Shown here one piece after another: positions 40,692 to 49,869 of a stretch of DNA of 64,000 nucleotides. Under the pieces are notes generated by a model that did no database searches, was not told where the DNA came from, and saw only the letters and a program-made list of their open reading frames with translations. The stretch comes from Glycomyces lechevalierae. GTDB taxonomy: Bacteria; Actinomycetota; Actinomycetes; Mycobacteriales; Micromonosporaceae. The stretch spans positions 1-64,000 of the forward strand of contig NZ_JAPZVQ010000004.1 in assembly GCF_027622945.1 (NCBI RefSeq), in the 5' to 3' direction. How positions within the stretch are numbered: the stretch's first letter is position 1; each line of letters begins with the position of its first letter. Both the position numbers and the translations under genes were made by a program.

Positions 40692-41660
40692 ATGACCACC
40701 AGAGCCCCGCTCGGCGCCCGCCTCTTCCTCAAGGACCGCCCCGACTGGGACGCCGTCACCGCAGACGACATCGCCGCCGGGCGCGCCGAACTCGCGCGCA
40801 TGCTCCGCTCACCCGTCATGCGCCCCATCGCCGGCCGCCCCGACCGCGGCGCCCGCATCGAGGAGCACGTCCTCGACCTGCCCGGCCGCCGCCTCACCCT
40901 CCGCGTCCACCGCCCCGAACGCGGCCACGACCGGCTCCCGCTCGTCCTCTCCTTCCACGGCGGCGGCTTCATCACCGGCACCGCCGCCCAGAACGACTGG
41001 CTCAACAGCGGACTCGCCGCCGCGCTCCCCGCCGTCGTCGTGGCCGTGGAATACCGCCTCGCCCCCGAGCACCCGCTTCCCGCTCCCGTCGACGACGGCC
41101 GCGACACCCTCGACCGCCTCGCCGCCGACCCTTTCGGCTGGGGCATCGACCCCGCCCGCATCGCCGTCGTCGGCGAGAGCGCCGGCGGCACCATCGCCGC
41201 GCTCCTCGCCCAGCGCTCCCGCACGACCGGCCCGGCCGTCGCCGCGCAGGTCCTCCTCTACGCCGCCCTCGACTGGACCGCGGCCATGACCGACTACCCC
41301 TCGGTCGCAAGGAACATCGGCCAGCCCGGCCTCTCCGCGGGCGAACTCCACCTCGCGCGCAGGACCGCCCTCCCGCCCGGTTTCGACCCGGACTCCGTGT
41401 CCCCCTTGCGGACCGCGGACCTCCACGGCCTCCCGCCCGCGCTGGCGGTCGCGGGGGAGCTCGACCCGGCGTGCGACCACGCCCGCGAATACGTGCGGCG
41501 CCTGCGTGAAGCCGGGAACGACGCCCGCTACGTCGGGTACCCGAACGCGGTCCACAAGTTCATGAGCGTCCCCGGCCTGGTCCGGGCCGCCCGGCCCGCG
41601 CGCCGCGAGATCGTCGACTTCCTGCGCGCACACTTGCACGCGAAGACCGTGGCCCGCTGA
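40692..41660 (+). CDS. Alpha/beta hydrolase of the hormone-sensitive-lipase type
   Basis: This 322-aa protein has the family's oxyanion motif FHGGGF, the nucleophile elbow GESAGG, acid Asp in AGELDPACD and His in YPNAVHKFMS. It is likely a carboxylesterase on short acyl esters. AGGAGG lies upstream of ATG 40692. It is expected to be repressed by the divergent TetR protein. The sequence just after its stop becomes a poly-G tract. Confidence 0.9.
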   Translation: MTTRAPLGARLFLKDRPDWDAVTADDIAAGRAELARMLRSPVMRPIAGRPDRGARIEEHVLDLPGRRLTLRVHRPERGHDRLPLVLSFHGGGFITGTAAQNDWLNSGLAAALPAVVVAVEYRLAPEHPLPAPVDDGRDTLDRLAADPFGWGIDPARIAVVGESAGGTIAALLAQRSRTTGPAVAAQVLLYAALDWTAAMTDYPSVARNIGQPGLSAGELHLARRTALPPGFDPDSVSPLRTADLHGLPPALAVAGELDPACDHAREYVRRLREAGNDARYVGYPNAVHKFMSVPGLVRAARPARREIVDFLRAHLHAKTVAR

Positions 41661-41664
41661 AGCG

Positions 41665-41826
41665 AAGGGGCGGCGGGGCGGGGGGGGGGGGGGGCCCCCG
41701 GGGGGGGGGGGGGGGGGGGGGGACCGGGGGGGGGGGGGCCCCCCGGGGGGGGCGCCGGGGCCCGGATTCCGCGCGGGGCCCCCGGGGTTCCCCGGGGGGC
41801 GGCCCCAGGGTGGGGTGGGGTGGAAG
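41665..41826. other. Extreme G-rich low-complexity tract, possible sequence artefact
   Basis: About 160 bases consist almost entirely of G runs (up to about 24 in a row) broken by short C runs such as CCCCCC. It sits exactly in the convergent gap where a GC-rich terminator hairpin would be expected. The true sequence may be a strong hairpin miscalled as G; otherwise it would be a massive G-quadruplex tract. No feature should be read from it. Confidence 0.8.
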
Positions 41827-41828
41827 GG

Positions 41829-43154
41829 CTAACTCGGGGTGCATGTCACCGCGGGCGTGGCAGCCGTGCCGCTGCCGATGAAGCCCCAGGTGGACGTCCG
41901 GGTCTGGCCCGCGGCGACCGAGCCGTTCCAGCCCACGTCCTCGGCCGTGACCGAGGAGCCGGAGGAGGTCACGTCGGCGTTCCAGGAACTGGTGATGGTC
42001 TGGCCGCCCGGCCAGGTCCACTTCAGCGTCCAGCCCGAGATCGCGGCGCTGCCCGCCGTCACGTCCACATTGGCCTGCCAGCCGGAGTTCCAGGTGCTGA
42101 CCACCTTGATCGCCGCCGAGCATCCGCCCGCCGGGCCGCCAGTGGGGCTCGAGGTCGGGTCGGTCGGGCCGGCGGTGGGAGAGCTCGTGGGCGAGGTCGT
42201 GGGGTCGACCGGCGTGGTCAGGCCGAAGAACTCGAGCGCCTTGGCCGCCATGCCGTTCGTGTACAGGTTGTGGCCCACGCCCTGGAGGCTGATCGCCTCG
42301 ACCGCGGCCTGGGCCCCGGTGCCGCCGTAGCGGGTCCGGTTCCAGTTCGCCTGCGGCGTGTCGGAGAAGTCAGGCGTCTGGTCGGTGCCGTTGACGTTCG
42401 TCCACTGGTCGATCTGCTCCTGGAAGTTCGGGTAGCGCAGGACGTTGTCGTTGGTGCCGTGCCAGATCTGCATGCGCGGCCACGGCCCGGTGTAGCCCGG
42501 GTTGGTCGCGCGGACCTCGTCGCCCCACTGCTGCGGGGTGCGGTCGATCTCGCCGCCGGAGCACTGCGAGTTCCACTCCGAGCTGCTGCCGGTCCGGAAG
42601 CACGTGTACGGCACGCCCGAGAAGGAGGCGCCCGCTTCGAAGACCTCGGGGTAGACGCCGAGCATCACGTTGGTCATCATCGCGCCGGAGGAGGTGCCGG
42701 TCGAGAAGATCTTGTCGGTGTCGACGCCGTACCGGCTGATCGTCCAGTCCATCATGGACTTGATGCCGACGGAGTCGGAGCCGGTGCCCGACAGCGAGGC
42801 CTCCGAGGCCACGTCCCAGCACTTGCTCGCGCGCGTCACCGACGGGTAGATCACGATGAAGCCGTACTGGTCGGCCAGGCGGGCCCACTCGGTGCCGGTG
42901 TAGAACGCGTTGGCGGAGCCGCCGCACCAGTGGATGCCGAGCACGAGCGCCGGTTCGGGCGCGAGGTTGTCGGGGACGTAGAGGTACATCTCGATGTTGC
43001 TCGGGTTGTTCCCGAAGTTCGTGACCTGGGTGAGGGTCGCCGCGCTGGCGGGTTTGGGGATCATGACCGCGACGAGCGCGACCGCGGCGACGAACACCGC
43101 GGCCGCCGCGGCGATCAGGCCTCTGCGCAGGCGGGGAAGGGCGGAGGTTGACAT
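41829..43154 (-). CDS. Secreted PHB-depolymerase/feruloyl-esterase-type esterase with CBM2
   Basis: This 441-aa protein has a signal peptide at about residues 1-39 (basic start, hydrophobic core, ASA cleavage). The catalytic domain carries the elbow GTSSGA (Ser156), LGIHWCGG and a late GVGHNLYTNG supplying His. A Pro/Thr/Ser linker leads to a C-terminal family-2 carbohydrate-binding module (SAAIKVVSTWNSGWQAN, WNADVTSSG, GFIGSG). It probably de-esterifies plant cell-wall polysaccharide. ATG 43154. A LacI/CebR-like box overlaps its promoter. Confidence 0.88.
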   Translation of the reverse strand: MSTSALPRLRRGLIAAAAAVFVAAVALVAVMIPKPASAATLTQVTNFGNNPSNIEMYLYVPDNLAPEPALVLGIHWCGGSANAFYTGTEWARLADQYGFIVIYPSVTRASKCWDVASEASLSGTGSDSVGIKSMMDWTISRYGVDTDKIFSTGTSSGAMMTNVMLGVYPEVFEAGASFSGVPYTCFRTGSSSEWNSQCSGGEIDRTPQQWGDEVRATNPGYTGPWPRMQIWHGTNDNVLRYPNFQEQIDQWTNVNGTDQTPDFSDTPQANWNRTRYGGTGAQAAVEAISLQGVGHNLYTNGMAAKALEFFGLTTPVDPTTSPTSSPTAGPTDPTSSPTGGPAGGCSAAIKVVSTWNSGWQANVDVTAGSAAISGWTLKWTWPGGQTITSSWNADVTSSGSSVTAEDVGWNGSVAAGQTRTSTWGFIGSGTAATPAVTCTPS

Positions 43155-43252
43155 GGGGTCCTCTCTTGACGCTGCCGGAGGCGTCGTGACGGCCCCGGGG
43201 GAGGAGGGCCGTGCGAGCCGGTTACACGATGGGATCGCGCGAGGGTCCACAC

Positions 43253-43290
43253 ACTATATATCCATGATCTTCGATATGCAAGCGCTCCCA
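43253..43290 (-). promoter_or_regulatory. Promoter with CebR-like operator for the CBM2 esterase
   Basis: On the minus strand TTGCAT (43276-43281), a 17-base spacer and TATAGT (43253-43258) form a good sigma-70 promoter. TGGGAGCGCTTGCA (43277-43290) overlaps the -35 and matches most of the Streptomyces CebR box TGGGAGCGCTCCCA, which responds to cello-oligosaccharides. Confidence 0.7.
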
Positions 43291-43481
43291 ACGGGATCCG
43301 GCCCCCGAGGTCGGGAGTGCCGCGGTGCAGCGCCCCCGAATCTCAAGGGTTGCCGAGGGGTGCGACATCGCTTGGCGTGCTCCGCTACCCGGGGTCGGGT
43401 GTGTCGGTCGGCAGGCCCCCCGAATCGATCATCGCTCCGCGCTCTGACAGTCCGGCGGGCTCACGATTCGAACGGCGCGGT

Positions 43482-44117
43482 TCAGGACCGTTCGCCGGCG
43501 GCTGCCGCGATGCCGAGGCCGATGAGGGCGGTGCCGCCGGTGCGGGCGAGGATCAGCTTCGGGCGCGGGCGGCGGAGCACGTCGCGGGCGGCCGCGGCCA
43601 CCACGCCCCAGACCGTGTCGCAGACCGCCGCGAGACCCGCGAAGGTCGCGCCGAGCACCAGCATCTGCACCGTGGCCGACCCGGCCTCGGTGTTGATGAA
43701 CTGGGGGAGGATCGCCAGGTAGAACAGGATCGTCTTCGGGTTGAGCAGCCCCACCAGGAAGCCTTCGCCCATGGTCGCCAGCGCCCGCTTCGGGCTCCCG
43801 CCCTCGTCCTCGGGCGCCGCCATCAGGCCCTTGCGGTCGCGCAGCGCCTTCACCCCCAGATACACCAGGTACGCCGCGCCCGCGTACTTCACGATCGCGA
43901 ACGCCAGCGCCGACTCCTGGATGAGCGCGCCCAGCCCGACCGCCGCGAGCGCCGAGGCGACGAACGTCCCGGTCGCGTTGCCCCATGCGGTGAGCACGGC
44001 CTGCTTGCGGCCGTAGGCGAGCGCCCGGCTGACGGTGAACATGACCGACGGCCCGGGGATCAGGATCAGGATGAGGGACGCGACGATGAAAGCCAGGTAC
44101 TGCGCGATGCTCGGCAT
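43482..44117 (-). CDS. LysE/RhtB-family exporter
   Basis: This 211-aa protein has six hydrophobic segments. The family signature IPGPSVMFTVSRALAYGRKQAVLTAWGNATG follows the first helix, and FLVGLLNPKTILFYLAILPQF lies in the middle. The family exports amino acids or homoserine lactones. ATG 44117 (MPSIAQYL) is chosen over longer frames without membrane character. It stands alone. Confidence 0.88.
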   Translation of the reverse strand: MPSIAQYLAFIVASLILILIPGPSVMFTVSRALAYGRKQAVLTAWGNATGTFVASALAAVGLGALIQESALAFAIVKYAGAAYLVYLGVKALRDRKGLMAAPEDEGGSPKRALATMGEGFLVGLLNPKTILFYLAILPQFINTEAGSATVQMLVLGATFAGLAAVCDTVWGVVAAAARDVLRRPRPKLILARTGGTALIGLGIAAAAGERS

Positions 44118-44526
44118 AACCCCGATCCAAGCATTCGACGGCCCCGGCGGCAACCTCATTCGAGGCGGGCCCGGCTCCGGGAACCGGGAGCGCCCGCTCG
44201 AACCGACCGATGCCCTGCGTCGACCCGGCGGCGGCTCTGTGTCCAGCCAGGTGTCGCGCCGGCCTGCGCGCCACTCCTCGCACCGGCGCCCGCGCCGTTT
44301 CCCGGCGCCGGCCGATGCCGCGCCCCGGACCCTCATTGCGGAAGTCGACCCGCGCTCCGGGTGCAGATTCCTTGCGCCGATGAATGGCGCGTCATGCGTG
44401 ACATGTGATGTACTACTGCGCTCGTATTCGCCCCCGCTCCCAGCGCTGGTGCCCGCTTGATTTCCGGCAGGTGACGTGGAGCATAATTTTCATGACCTCC
44501 CACCCTTTATCCACACAGGAGTGTTC
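44118..44526. other. Intergenic region upstream of the ABC-permease-like gene
   Basis: About 400 bases with no supported gene. A CATAAT -10-like hexamer at 44482-44487 lies 39 bases before the next ATG, with a loosely placed TTGATT (44457-44462) 19 bases upstream of it. Confidence 0.35.
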
Positions 44527-46284
44527 ATGGACCACCCGCCCCGAGCCGGCGGACCGCCCCCGTCGTCCCGCTCCGCGCCCGCCCGCATCGCCCCGCAGTT
44601 CCTGCCCGCCCCGAACCGCACCCCGTCCGCCGGCATCAAGACCACCGGCGGCATCCGCCCCGAGCCCGGCACTCCAACCGCCCCAAGCACTCCCAGCCCG
44701 ACCTCGACCGGCCGCACCGACCTCGACCCGTCGTACTCCACGCTCCTCCAGACGCAGAGCGACACCGCCCGCATCGCCCTCGCCGTGGTGCTCCTCGCCG
44801 CCCCCGTGATCGCCGCGATCAGCGCCTACCTCCTGCCGACCCTCCGCACGATCCAGTTGAGCCGCATCGAAGGCCTCAGCGTCTTCGGCTCCGCCGAGAC
44901 CGTCGGCCCCGCCAACTACGACCAGGTGTTCGCCGAAGGCGCCTTCGCCGACAGCCTCACCGCGCTCGCCGGCCCGATCGCCGCCATGGTCCTCACCGGC
45001 ACCGTGCTCGCCCCGCTCGCCGCCTGGCTCCTCCACCGCTCCGGCCCCCGCGTGCGCGCCATCGCCGCCGTCGTCTGGAGCCTCGCCGCGATCTCCTTCG
45101 CCCCGGCCGCCCTCACCGTCGCCTCGCTCATCGACCGCGTCGTCTCCGAGTCCGATCGCGAAGCGAGCCTGTACGACTGGCCCGTCCTCATCGCGGGCGT
45201 CGTCCTCGGCCTCGGCATCCTCGCGGGCCTCGCCGCCATGCGCGGCAACACGACCGGCAAGCACACCGGCCTCGTCGTCACCGCCGCCCTCACCGCGTTC
45301 GCGCTGATCGCGGCCGGCCTCCAGACCTTCGCCTACAGCTTCATCAGCGGCGTGCCGAAAGACGTCGAGACCCCCGTCTCCCAGATCTTCGACGGCCTCT
45401 ACTCCGGCATCTCCCCGGGCCTGTCCACCGCGAAGTCCGTGCTGCTCATGGCGATCCTCGCCGCGCTCGGCCTCGGCGCCGCCCTCGTGTTCATCACCGC
45501 CCGCACCAGGATCGACGTCGAACCCCGCACCGCCGACGCCCCCGCGCCCGGGAACACCGTGCTCGGCGTCGTCGCGCTCGTGCTCCTCCTCGCCGCCGCC
45601 GTCTACGCCCTCCTGCCGTGGCTCGCCCGCCTCGGCGAGGACACCAGCGAAGGCGCGGACCTGTGGCTCGCGATCCGCCGCACGTGGGGCCCGCCGCTCA
45701 TCACCACGGCCGTCGCGCTGCCCGTCGCGGTGCTCGGCGGCTACGCCATCGGTGTGCTGCGGCCCTTGGGGAACGCCTCGCGCTGGCTGCTGCTCCTGTT
45801 CGCGCCCTGGCTGTTCGTCGGCTCCGGTCCGCTCGGCGCGGCGAACCTCGAAGCGGTAGCGGGCGAAGGGGAGTACATGGTCATCGGGTCGTTCCCGGCG
45901 CGCGCATGGGTGGCGATCCCGCTCCTGTTCGTCTTCGCGGCGCTGTTCTGGGGCTTGGAGGACCGCCGCCGCGCGGCCCTCATCGAAGGCGCCGAACCGC
46001 GCGAGGCCCGCCTCGCGTTCTTCAAGGCCGCCTGGCCGATGATCGTCCTCATGGGACTCGCGCTGCTGCTCGTCAACGCCCAGGACCTGTTCTGGCAGCA
46101 GCTGACGTTCCAGGACATGCTGTCCTCGGGCCCGATGATCTCGGCCCTGGAGAACCTGGAGTTCGAGCAGTCCGGTGTGGCCCTTGGCTTCCCGATCCCG
46201 CTCCTGGTCGTGTACGCGCTCGCCGCGACCGCCGCGGCGATCTGGTACCTGCCGCGCCTCGCCGTCAGGACCGGCGGCGACTGA
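44527..46284 (+). CDS. Orphan fused ABC sugar-permease-like membrane protein
   Basis: This 585-aa protein has a Pro-rich cytoplasmic head of about 80 residues and then about twelve membrane segments in two halves. The first half has a GPANYDQVFAEGAFADSL stretch like the MalF-type EENYxxLFxDPxF segment. The second contains an EAA-loop-like RRRAALIEGAEPREARLAFFKAAWP, the contact to the ATPase in MalG-type permeases. It looks like MalF and MalG halves in one chain. No ATPase or binding protein is near, so a partner elsewhere or a changed role must be assumed. AGGAG lies upstream of ATG 44527. Confidence 0.7.
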   Translation: MDHPPRAGGPPPSSRSAPARIAPQFLPAPNRTPSAGIKTTGGIRPEPGTPTAPSTPSPTSTGRTDLDPSYSTLLQTQSDTARIALAVVLLAAPVIAAISAYLLPTLRTIQLSRIEGLSVFGSAETVGPANYDQVFAEGAFADSLTALAGPIAAMVLTGTVLAPLAAWLLHRSGPRVRAIAAVVWSLAAISFAPAALTVASLIDRVVSESDREASLYDWPVLIAGVVLGLGILAGLAAMRGNTTGKHTGLVVTAALTAFALIAAGLQTFAYSFISGVPKDVETPVSQIFDGLYSGISPGLSTAKSVLLMAILAALGLGAALVFITARTRIDVEPRTADAPAPGNTVLGVVALVLLLAAAVYALLPWLARLGEDTSEGADLWLAIRRTWGPPLITTAVALPVAVLGGYAIGVLRPLGNASRWLLLLFAPWLFVGSGPLGAANLEAVAGEGEYMVIGSFPARAWVAIPLLFVFAALFWGLEDRRRAALIEGAEPREARLAFFKAAWPMIVLMGLALLLVNAQDLFWQQLTFQDMLSSGPMISALENLEFEQSGVALGFPIPLLVVYALAATAAAIWYLPRLAVRTGGD

Positions 46285-46286
46285 AA

Positions 46287-46309
46287 GGGGCCGGCGAGAA
46301 GCCGGCCCC
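46287..46309. terminator. Bidirectional terminator hairpin
   Basis: GGGGCCGGC (46287-46295) and GCCGGCCCC (46301-46309) with loop GAGAA lie between the convergent permease and histidine phosphatase genes. Confidence 0.75.
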
Positions 46310-46323
46310 CGTCACCCTATTCC

Positions 46324-46866
46324 TCAGCTGCGTACGAACTCGATGTCGTGGAATCGCCGCGCGGCCGCGTCGTAGTGCAGCCGTGCGCCTTCCATGTACC
46401 CGAACAGCGCGCCCCAGTCGTCGTGGTTCGCCTCCGGGAACAGCGTCACGAGCCCGCATTCGATGTGGCCGCCGTGGCCGATCACCAGGGCCGCGTCGCC
46501 CGGGCCGAGCGGGGCCATGAGGTCCGACCACTGCCGGGCGAGGGCGTGCGCGTAGTCGGACGCGACGCTGCCGCGCCGGTTGACGAGCCGGGCGAGCCGC
46601 GTGAACGGCGCGCCGACGTCGTACGAGGCGGCCTGCGACTCCTGCAGGAACCCGTTCACGTTGGGGAGCGTGGGGAGCTCCAAGGTCACCGCGAACCCCA
46701 TCGCGATCGCCGTCTCTCTGGCGCGGGGCGCGACGCTGGTGGCGACGGTCTCGAAGGGCCCCATGAGCGTTCCCGACCAGCGGGCCAGCTCGACTCCCTC
46801 TTGAGAGAGGTGGACGGCCTCGTCTCCATTGCGCTTGCTGTGGCGGCGGATCTCGAGCATGGGCAT
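46324..46866 (-). CDS. Histidine phosphatase-superfamily protein
   Basis: This 180-aa protein starts with MLEIRRHSKR, the RHG-type motif with the catalytic His in RRHS. It has APRARETAIAMG (a second Arg) and VIGHGGHIECG with the second conserved His. It is compact, like the SixA/phosphoglycerate-mutase-like branch. The substrate is unknown. Confidence 0.82.
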   Translation of the reverse strand: MPMLEIRRHSKRNGDEAVHLSQEGVELARWSGTLMGPFETVATSVAPRARETAIAMGFAVTLELPTLPNVNGFLQESQAASYDVGAPFTRLARLVNRRGSVASDYAHALARQWSDLMAPLGPGDAALVIGHGGHIECGLVTLFPEANHDDWGALFGYMEGARLHYDAAARRFHDIEFVRS

Positions 46867-46936
46867 TGGCGGTCTCTTCTCTTCTCGAACACGCTGCGCG
46901 GTACCAATCTACGGCTCGGCCCGCGCCGCCTCCCCG

Positions 46937-47764
46937 TCAGGGTTTGACCGCGATACCGGCCATCTGGGTGTGCTCGTACGGCTCGAAGTCGGCGAGCTCG
47001 GGGACGGTCCGGTCCGGGTCCTCGGGATACCAGCGGGACACGTATTCGAGGCCGGGCGGGACCATCGGCATGCCTTGGAAGTGCCCTTCGAGCCGCTCGA
47101 TCGGTCGGATCCAGCCGTTCCCGAGCGTCTCGAGGCACGCCTGCGAGAGCCCGTGCTGGGCCGGGTCGCCGGTGTCGGGCCAGGCGGTGAGGAGCAGGTG
47201 CGAGCCGGACGCGAGGGGCTTCATGAGTTCGGCGATGATCGCGTCGGGGTCCTCGTCGTCGGAGATCTGCATGATCATGCCGACGATCACGACGCCGATG
47301 GGCCGGTCGAAGTCGAGGTGGTCCCGCACCTCGGGGTGCTCGAGGATCCGCGCCGGGTCGCGCAGGTCGGCGGTGACCACTGTGGTCGTGCGGTTGTCGG
47401 CGAGGAGCGCGCGGCCGTGCGAGAGCACCATGGGGTCGTTGTCCACGTAGACGACCCGCGTGTCCGGGTTGATGTCCTGGGCGGCCTCGTGGGTGTTCTG
47501 CTCGGTCGGGAGGCCGCAGCCGATGTCCAGGATCTGGTCGATGCCGCCGCGGCGGACCATGTACTGGACGCCGCGGATCAGGGCCGAGCGGTTGAGCCTG
47601 GCCGCCTCGCGCACCTGGGGGATCAGGTGGGCGAAGACCTCGGCGGCCTCGCGGTCGGCCTTGAAGTTGTCCCGGCCGCCGAGGAGCGCGTCGTACACGC
47701 GGGCGGTCGACGGGACGTCGGGGTTGATGCCCGGCACCGGCCATTCAGGGTCTGCGTCGTTCAC
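46937..47764 (-). CDS. SAM-dependent methyltransferase, DUF574 family
   Basis: This 275-aa actinobacterial protein begins INPDVPSTARVYDALLGGRDNF, the fixed start of the DUF574/Methyltransf_19 family. It has a SAM-binding ILDIGCGLPTEQNTHE, a VVYVDNDPMVL acidic loop and LASGSHLLLT. The family is highly expanded in actinomycetes and its substrates are mostly unknown. A LacI-type box lies about 200 bases upstream, at 47960. Confidence 0.9.
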   Translation of the reverse strand: MNDADPEWPVPGINPDVPSTARVYDALLGGRDNFKADREAAEVFAHLIPQVREAARLNRSALIRGVQYMVRRGGIDQILDIGCGLPTEQNTHEAAQDINPDTRVVYVDNDPMVLSHGRALLADNRTTTVVTADLRDPARILEHPEVRDHLDFDRPIGVVIVGMIMQISDDEDPDAIIAELMKPLASGSHLLLTAWPDTGDPAQHGLSQACLETLGNGWIRPIERLEGHFQGMPMVPPGLEYVSRWYPEDPDRTVPELADFEPYEHTQMAGIAVKP

Positions 47765-47959
47765 GGTTGTCCAATCGGCACTGAATGGGCGGTCACAAGG
47801 GGAGCGGGGGCGCGCGGGGGCGGTCGCGCCGGGCTCGGCGCTGGAGCGCGCGAGCGGTCCCTCACCGGTGCGGGACGTCGCTCCAGACTAGCCCATGGGG
47901 CCGTCGAACACGAGCGTGCGCACACCGGTCGTGTCGCACCGTTTCGCCTTCGCACGCTG

Positions 47960-47973
47960 GGGAAACGCTCCCA
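47960..47973. promoter_or_regulatory. CebR/LacI-like box
   Basis: GGGAAACGCTCCCA (complement TGGGAGCGTTTCCC) matches 11 of 14 positions of the CebR consensus. It shares GAAACGCTCC with the box upstream of the GH5 gene. It lies between the methyltransferase promoter region and the GH5 terminator; the target is uncertain. Confidence 0.5.
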
Positions 47974-47987
47974 GCGGGGGTGCGGAA

Positions 47988-48014
47988 CGGGGCGCCCGGC
48001 AACCGGGCGCCCCG
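47988..48014 (-). terminator. Terminator of the GH5 gene
   Basis: CGGGGCGCCCGG (47988-47999) pairs exactly with CCGGGCGCCCCG (48003-48014) around loop CAA, 31 bases past the GH5 stop. Confidence 0.75.
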
Positions 48015-48044
48015 CGTGCGCTGTTGTTTATATAGGGCGAGTCG

Positions 48045-49766
48045 CTATGCGGCGCTGCCGGTTACGGCAGTGCCGGAACGCTCCAGGGTGTACTCGAGCG
48101 TCTTCCCGCTCCAGAAGTGGATCGTGAGGTTCACGGTCGAATTGTCGTTCACCGCCGCGAAGAACGCCTCCGGGAAGACGATGGTCCCGGCCTCGTAGTC
48201 CGGCGTGAACGCGGTGCCGAACTCCTTGAACTCGGTCCAGTCGGCCGGACCCGCGGCGGTCCCGTCCGGGTAGACCGCCTCGATGGTCGCGAGCTGGTCC
48301 CCGTTGAACGCCACCGGGACGGCGAGCTCGGTCGTGGTCCCGGTCGCGTCCTCCGCGACCGGCGCGGTCGAGGACACGACATGGAGCTTCCACGGCACGC
48401 CCGCGGAGTACCGGACTTCGAGCACGGCCTGCTCGCCCAGCTCGTCGCCGCCGGCGAGCCCGCCGAGCAGTTCGGCGCTGAGGGTCAGGTCGTCACCGTC
48501 CAACGTGTAGTCGGTGCCTTCGGCGAGTTCGGTGTCGCCGTTCCACAGTCCGGCGAACTCGAGGCCGTTCGGGTTGAGCGCGACGGTCTGCGCGGCCGGG
48601 GCCTCGCCCGCCGGCACGTACACGAGGTCGGAGGCGGCGGTGCCGGAGCGGCCTTCCCACGCGCCCGAGACGTGCGCCCACAGGTCCGGGTCCTGCCAGG
48701 TGTGGGACTCGCGGTCGAAGTGCTGGCCGTTGTCCCACCACATGGTGGTCATGCCGACCTGGTCGGCGTAGTGGCCGAGGTACTCGAAGAACTTGAGCTT
48801 CTCGCCCTGCTCGATCACGCCGGTGTGCTTGTCGAAGCCGAGGAGGCCCCACTCGCCGAGGATGACCGGGACGCCCTGGTCGATGAAGGTGGCCTTGACG
48901 CGGTCGAAGGTCGCCTCGATGTCGCCGCGCACCTCGTCGTTGAACGTGGTGTAGCCGGCGATGTTGACGCTGAAGGGCCAGAACCCGTAGTAGTGCACGG
49001 TGGCGGCGATCATCGGGTCGTTCAGGGACGCGATGCTCGCGGCGGCCGCGTCGAGGCGGGCCTGGTCGCTGCTGGTGTGCAGGGTCGGGATCACGAGCAG
49101 CCGCTCGGCGTTGACGCCGCCGGAGCCGCGCACGATCTCGTGGAAGGACTCGTTGAGCTCGGCGAGCAGCGCGTCGCCCTCTTCCTCGCTCACGTCGGCG
49201 AACTGCGGTTCGTTGATGTTCTCGAACACGAGTTCCGGCGGCGCGTCCGCGAAGGCCGCGGCGATCTGGGTCCAGGCCGCGTTGTACCGCGCGAGCACGG
49301 CGTCGTGCTGCGTGGGCATCTGGTTGACCCACTGCCACGAGTCGTGGTGCACGTTGATGAGCACGTAGAAGCCGTCTTCGAGCGCGAGGTCGACGACCTC
49401 TTTGACGCGCGCCATGTACTCGGCGTCGATCGCGTAGTCGCCGTCCTCGGCCTGGTGGGCCGACCACGTGACGGGGATGCGGATGGAGTTGAAGCCCTGG
49501 GCCCGAACCGATTCGAGCAGTTCAGGGGTGATCCGCGGGTTGCCCCAGGCGGTCTCGTCCTCGCCGACGGCGTCGAGCGAGTTGCCGAGGTTCCAGCCGG
49601 GCTGCATGGCCGCGACGGTCTCCTCGGCGCTGAGCTGGGCGGCGTCGGCGCCGTCCGCCTGCGGGTCTTCGGGTTCGGCGAAGGCGGTCCTGACGGTGAG
49701 CGCGGCGGCTACCGCCGCCGCCACCGCAACCAGGGCTGCGATGAGCCTGATCGGTTTGCGTCGCAA
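48045..49766 (-). CDS. Secreted GH5 endoglucanase/xyloglucanase with X2 and CBM46-like modules
   Basis: This 573-aa protein has a signal peptide at about residues 1-30. The GH5 domain (about 45-375) has catalytic acid/base Glu186 in NINEP and nucleophile Glu305 in LGEWG, plus RIPVTW and HHDSWQW subsite residues. An X2 Ig-like module (about 380-465, NPNGLEFAGLWNG) and a final domain of about 100 residues resembling CBM46 (STVNLTIHFWSGKTLEY) follow. GH5_4-X2-CBM46 enzymes attack beta-1,4-glucans and xyloglucan. The start is TTG 49766. A LacI-type box lies about 100 bases upstream. Confidence 0.9.
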   Translation of the reverse strand: MRRKPIRLIAALVAVAAAVAAALTVRTAFAEPEDPQADGADAAQLSAEETVAAMQPGWNLGNSLDAVGEDETAWGNPRITPELLESVRAQGFNSIRIPVTWSAHQAEDGDYAIDAEYMARVKEVVDLALEDGFYVLINVHHDSWQWVNQMPTQHDAVLARYNAAWTQIAAAFADAPPELVFENINEPQFADVSEEEGDALLAELNESFHEIVRGSGGVNAERLLVIPTLHTSSDQARLDAAAASIASLNDPMIAATVHYYGFWPFSVNIAGYTTFNDEVRGDIEATFDRVKATFIDQGVPVILGEWGLLGFDKHTGVIEQGEKLKFFEYLGHYADQVGMTTMWWDNGQHFDRESHTWQDPDLWAHVSGAWEGRSGTAASDLVYVPAGEAPAAQTVALNPNGLEFAGLWNGDTELAEGTDYTLDGDDLTLSAELLGGLAGGDELGEQAVLEVRYSAGVPWKLHVVSSTAPVAEDATGTTTELAVPVAFNGDQLATIEAVYPDGTAAGPADWTEFKEFGTAFTPDYEAGTIVFPEAFFAAVNDNSTVNLTIHFWSGKTLEYTLERSGTAVTGSAA

Positions 49767-49869
49767 GGGTGATCACTCTTTCTGTGCGCCGCGGGAGGGC
49801 ATGCCGGGTCGGCCTCCCATGCTGGCGCGTCGGATGACGAATTTGCCGGGATGATCCCGTATTGCGGGG

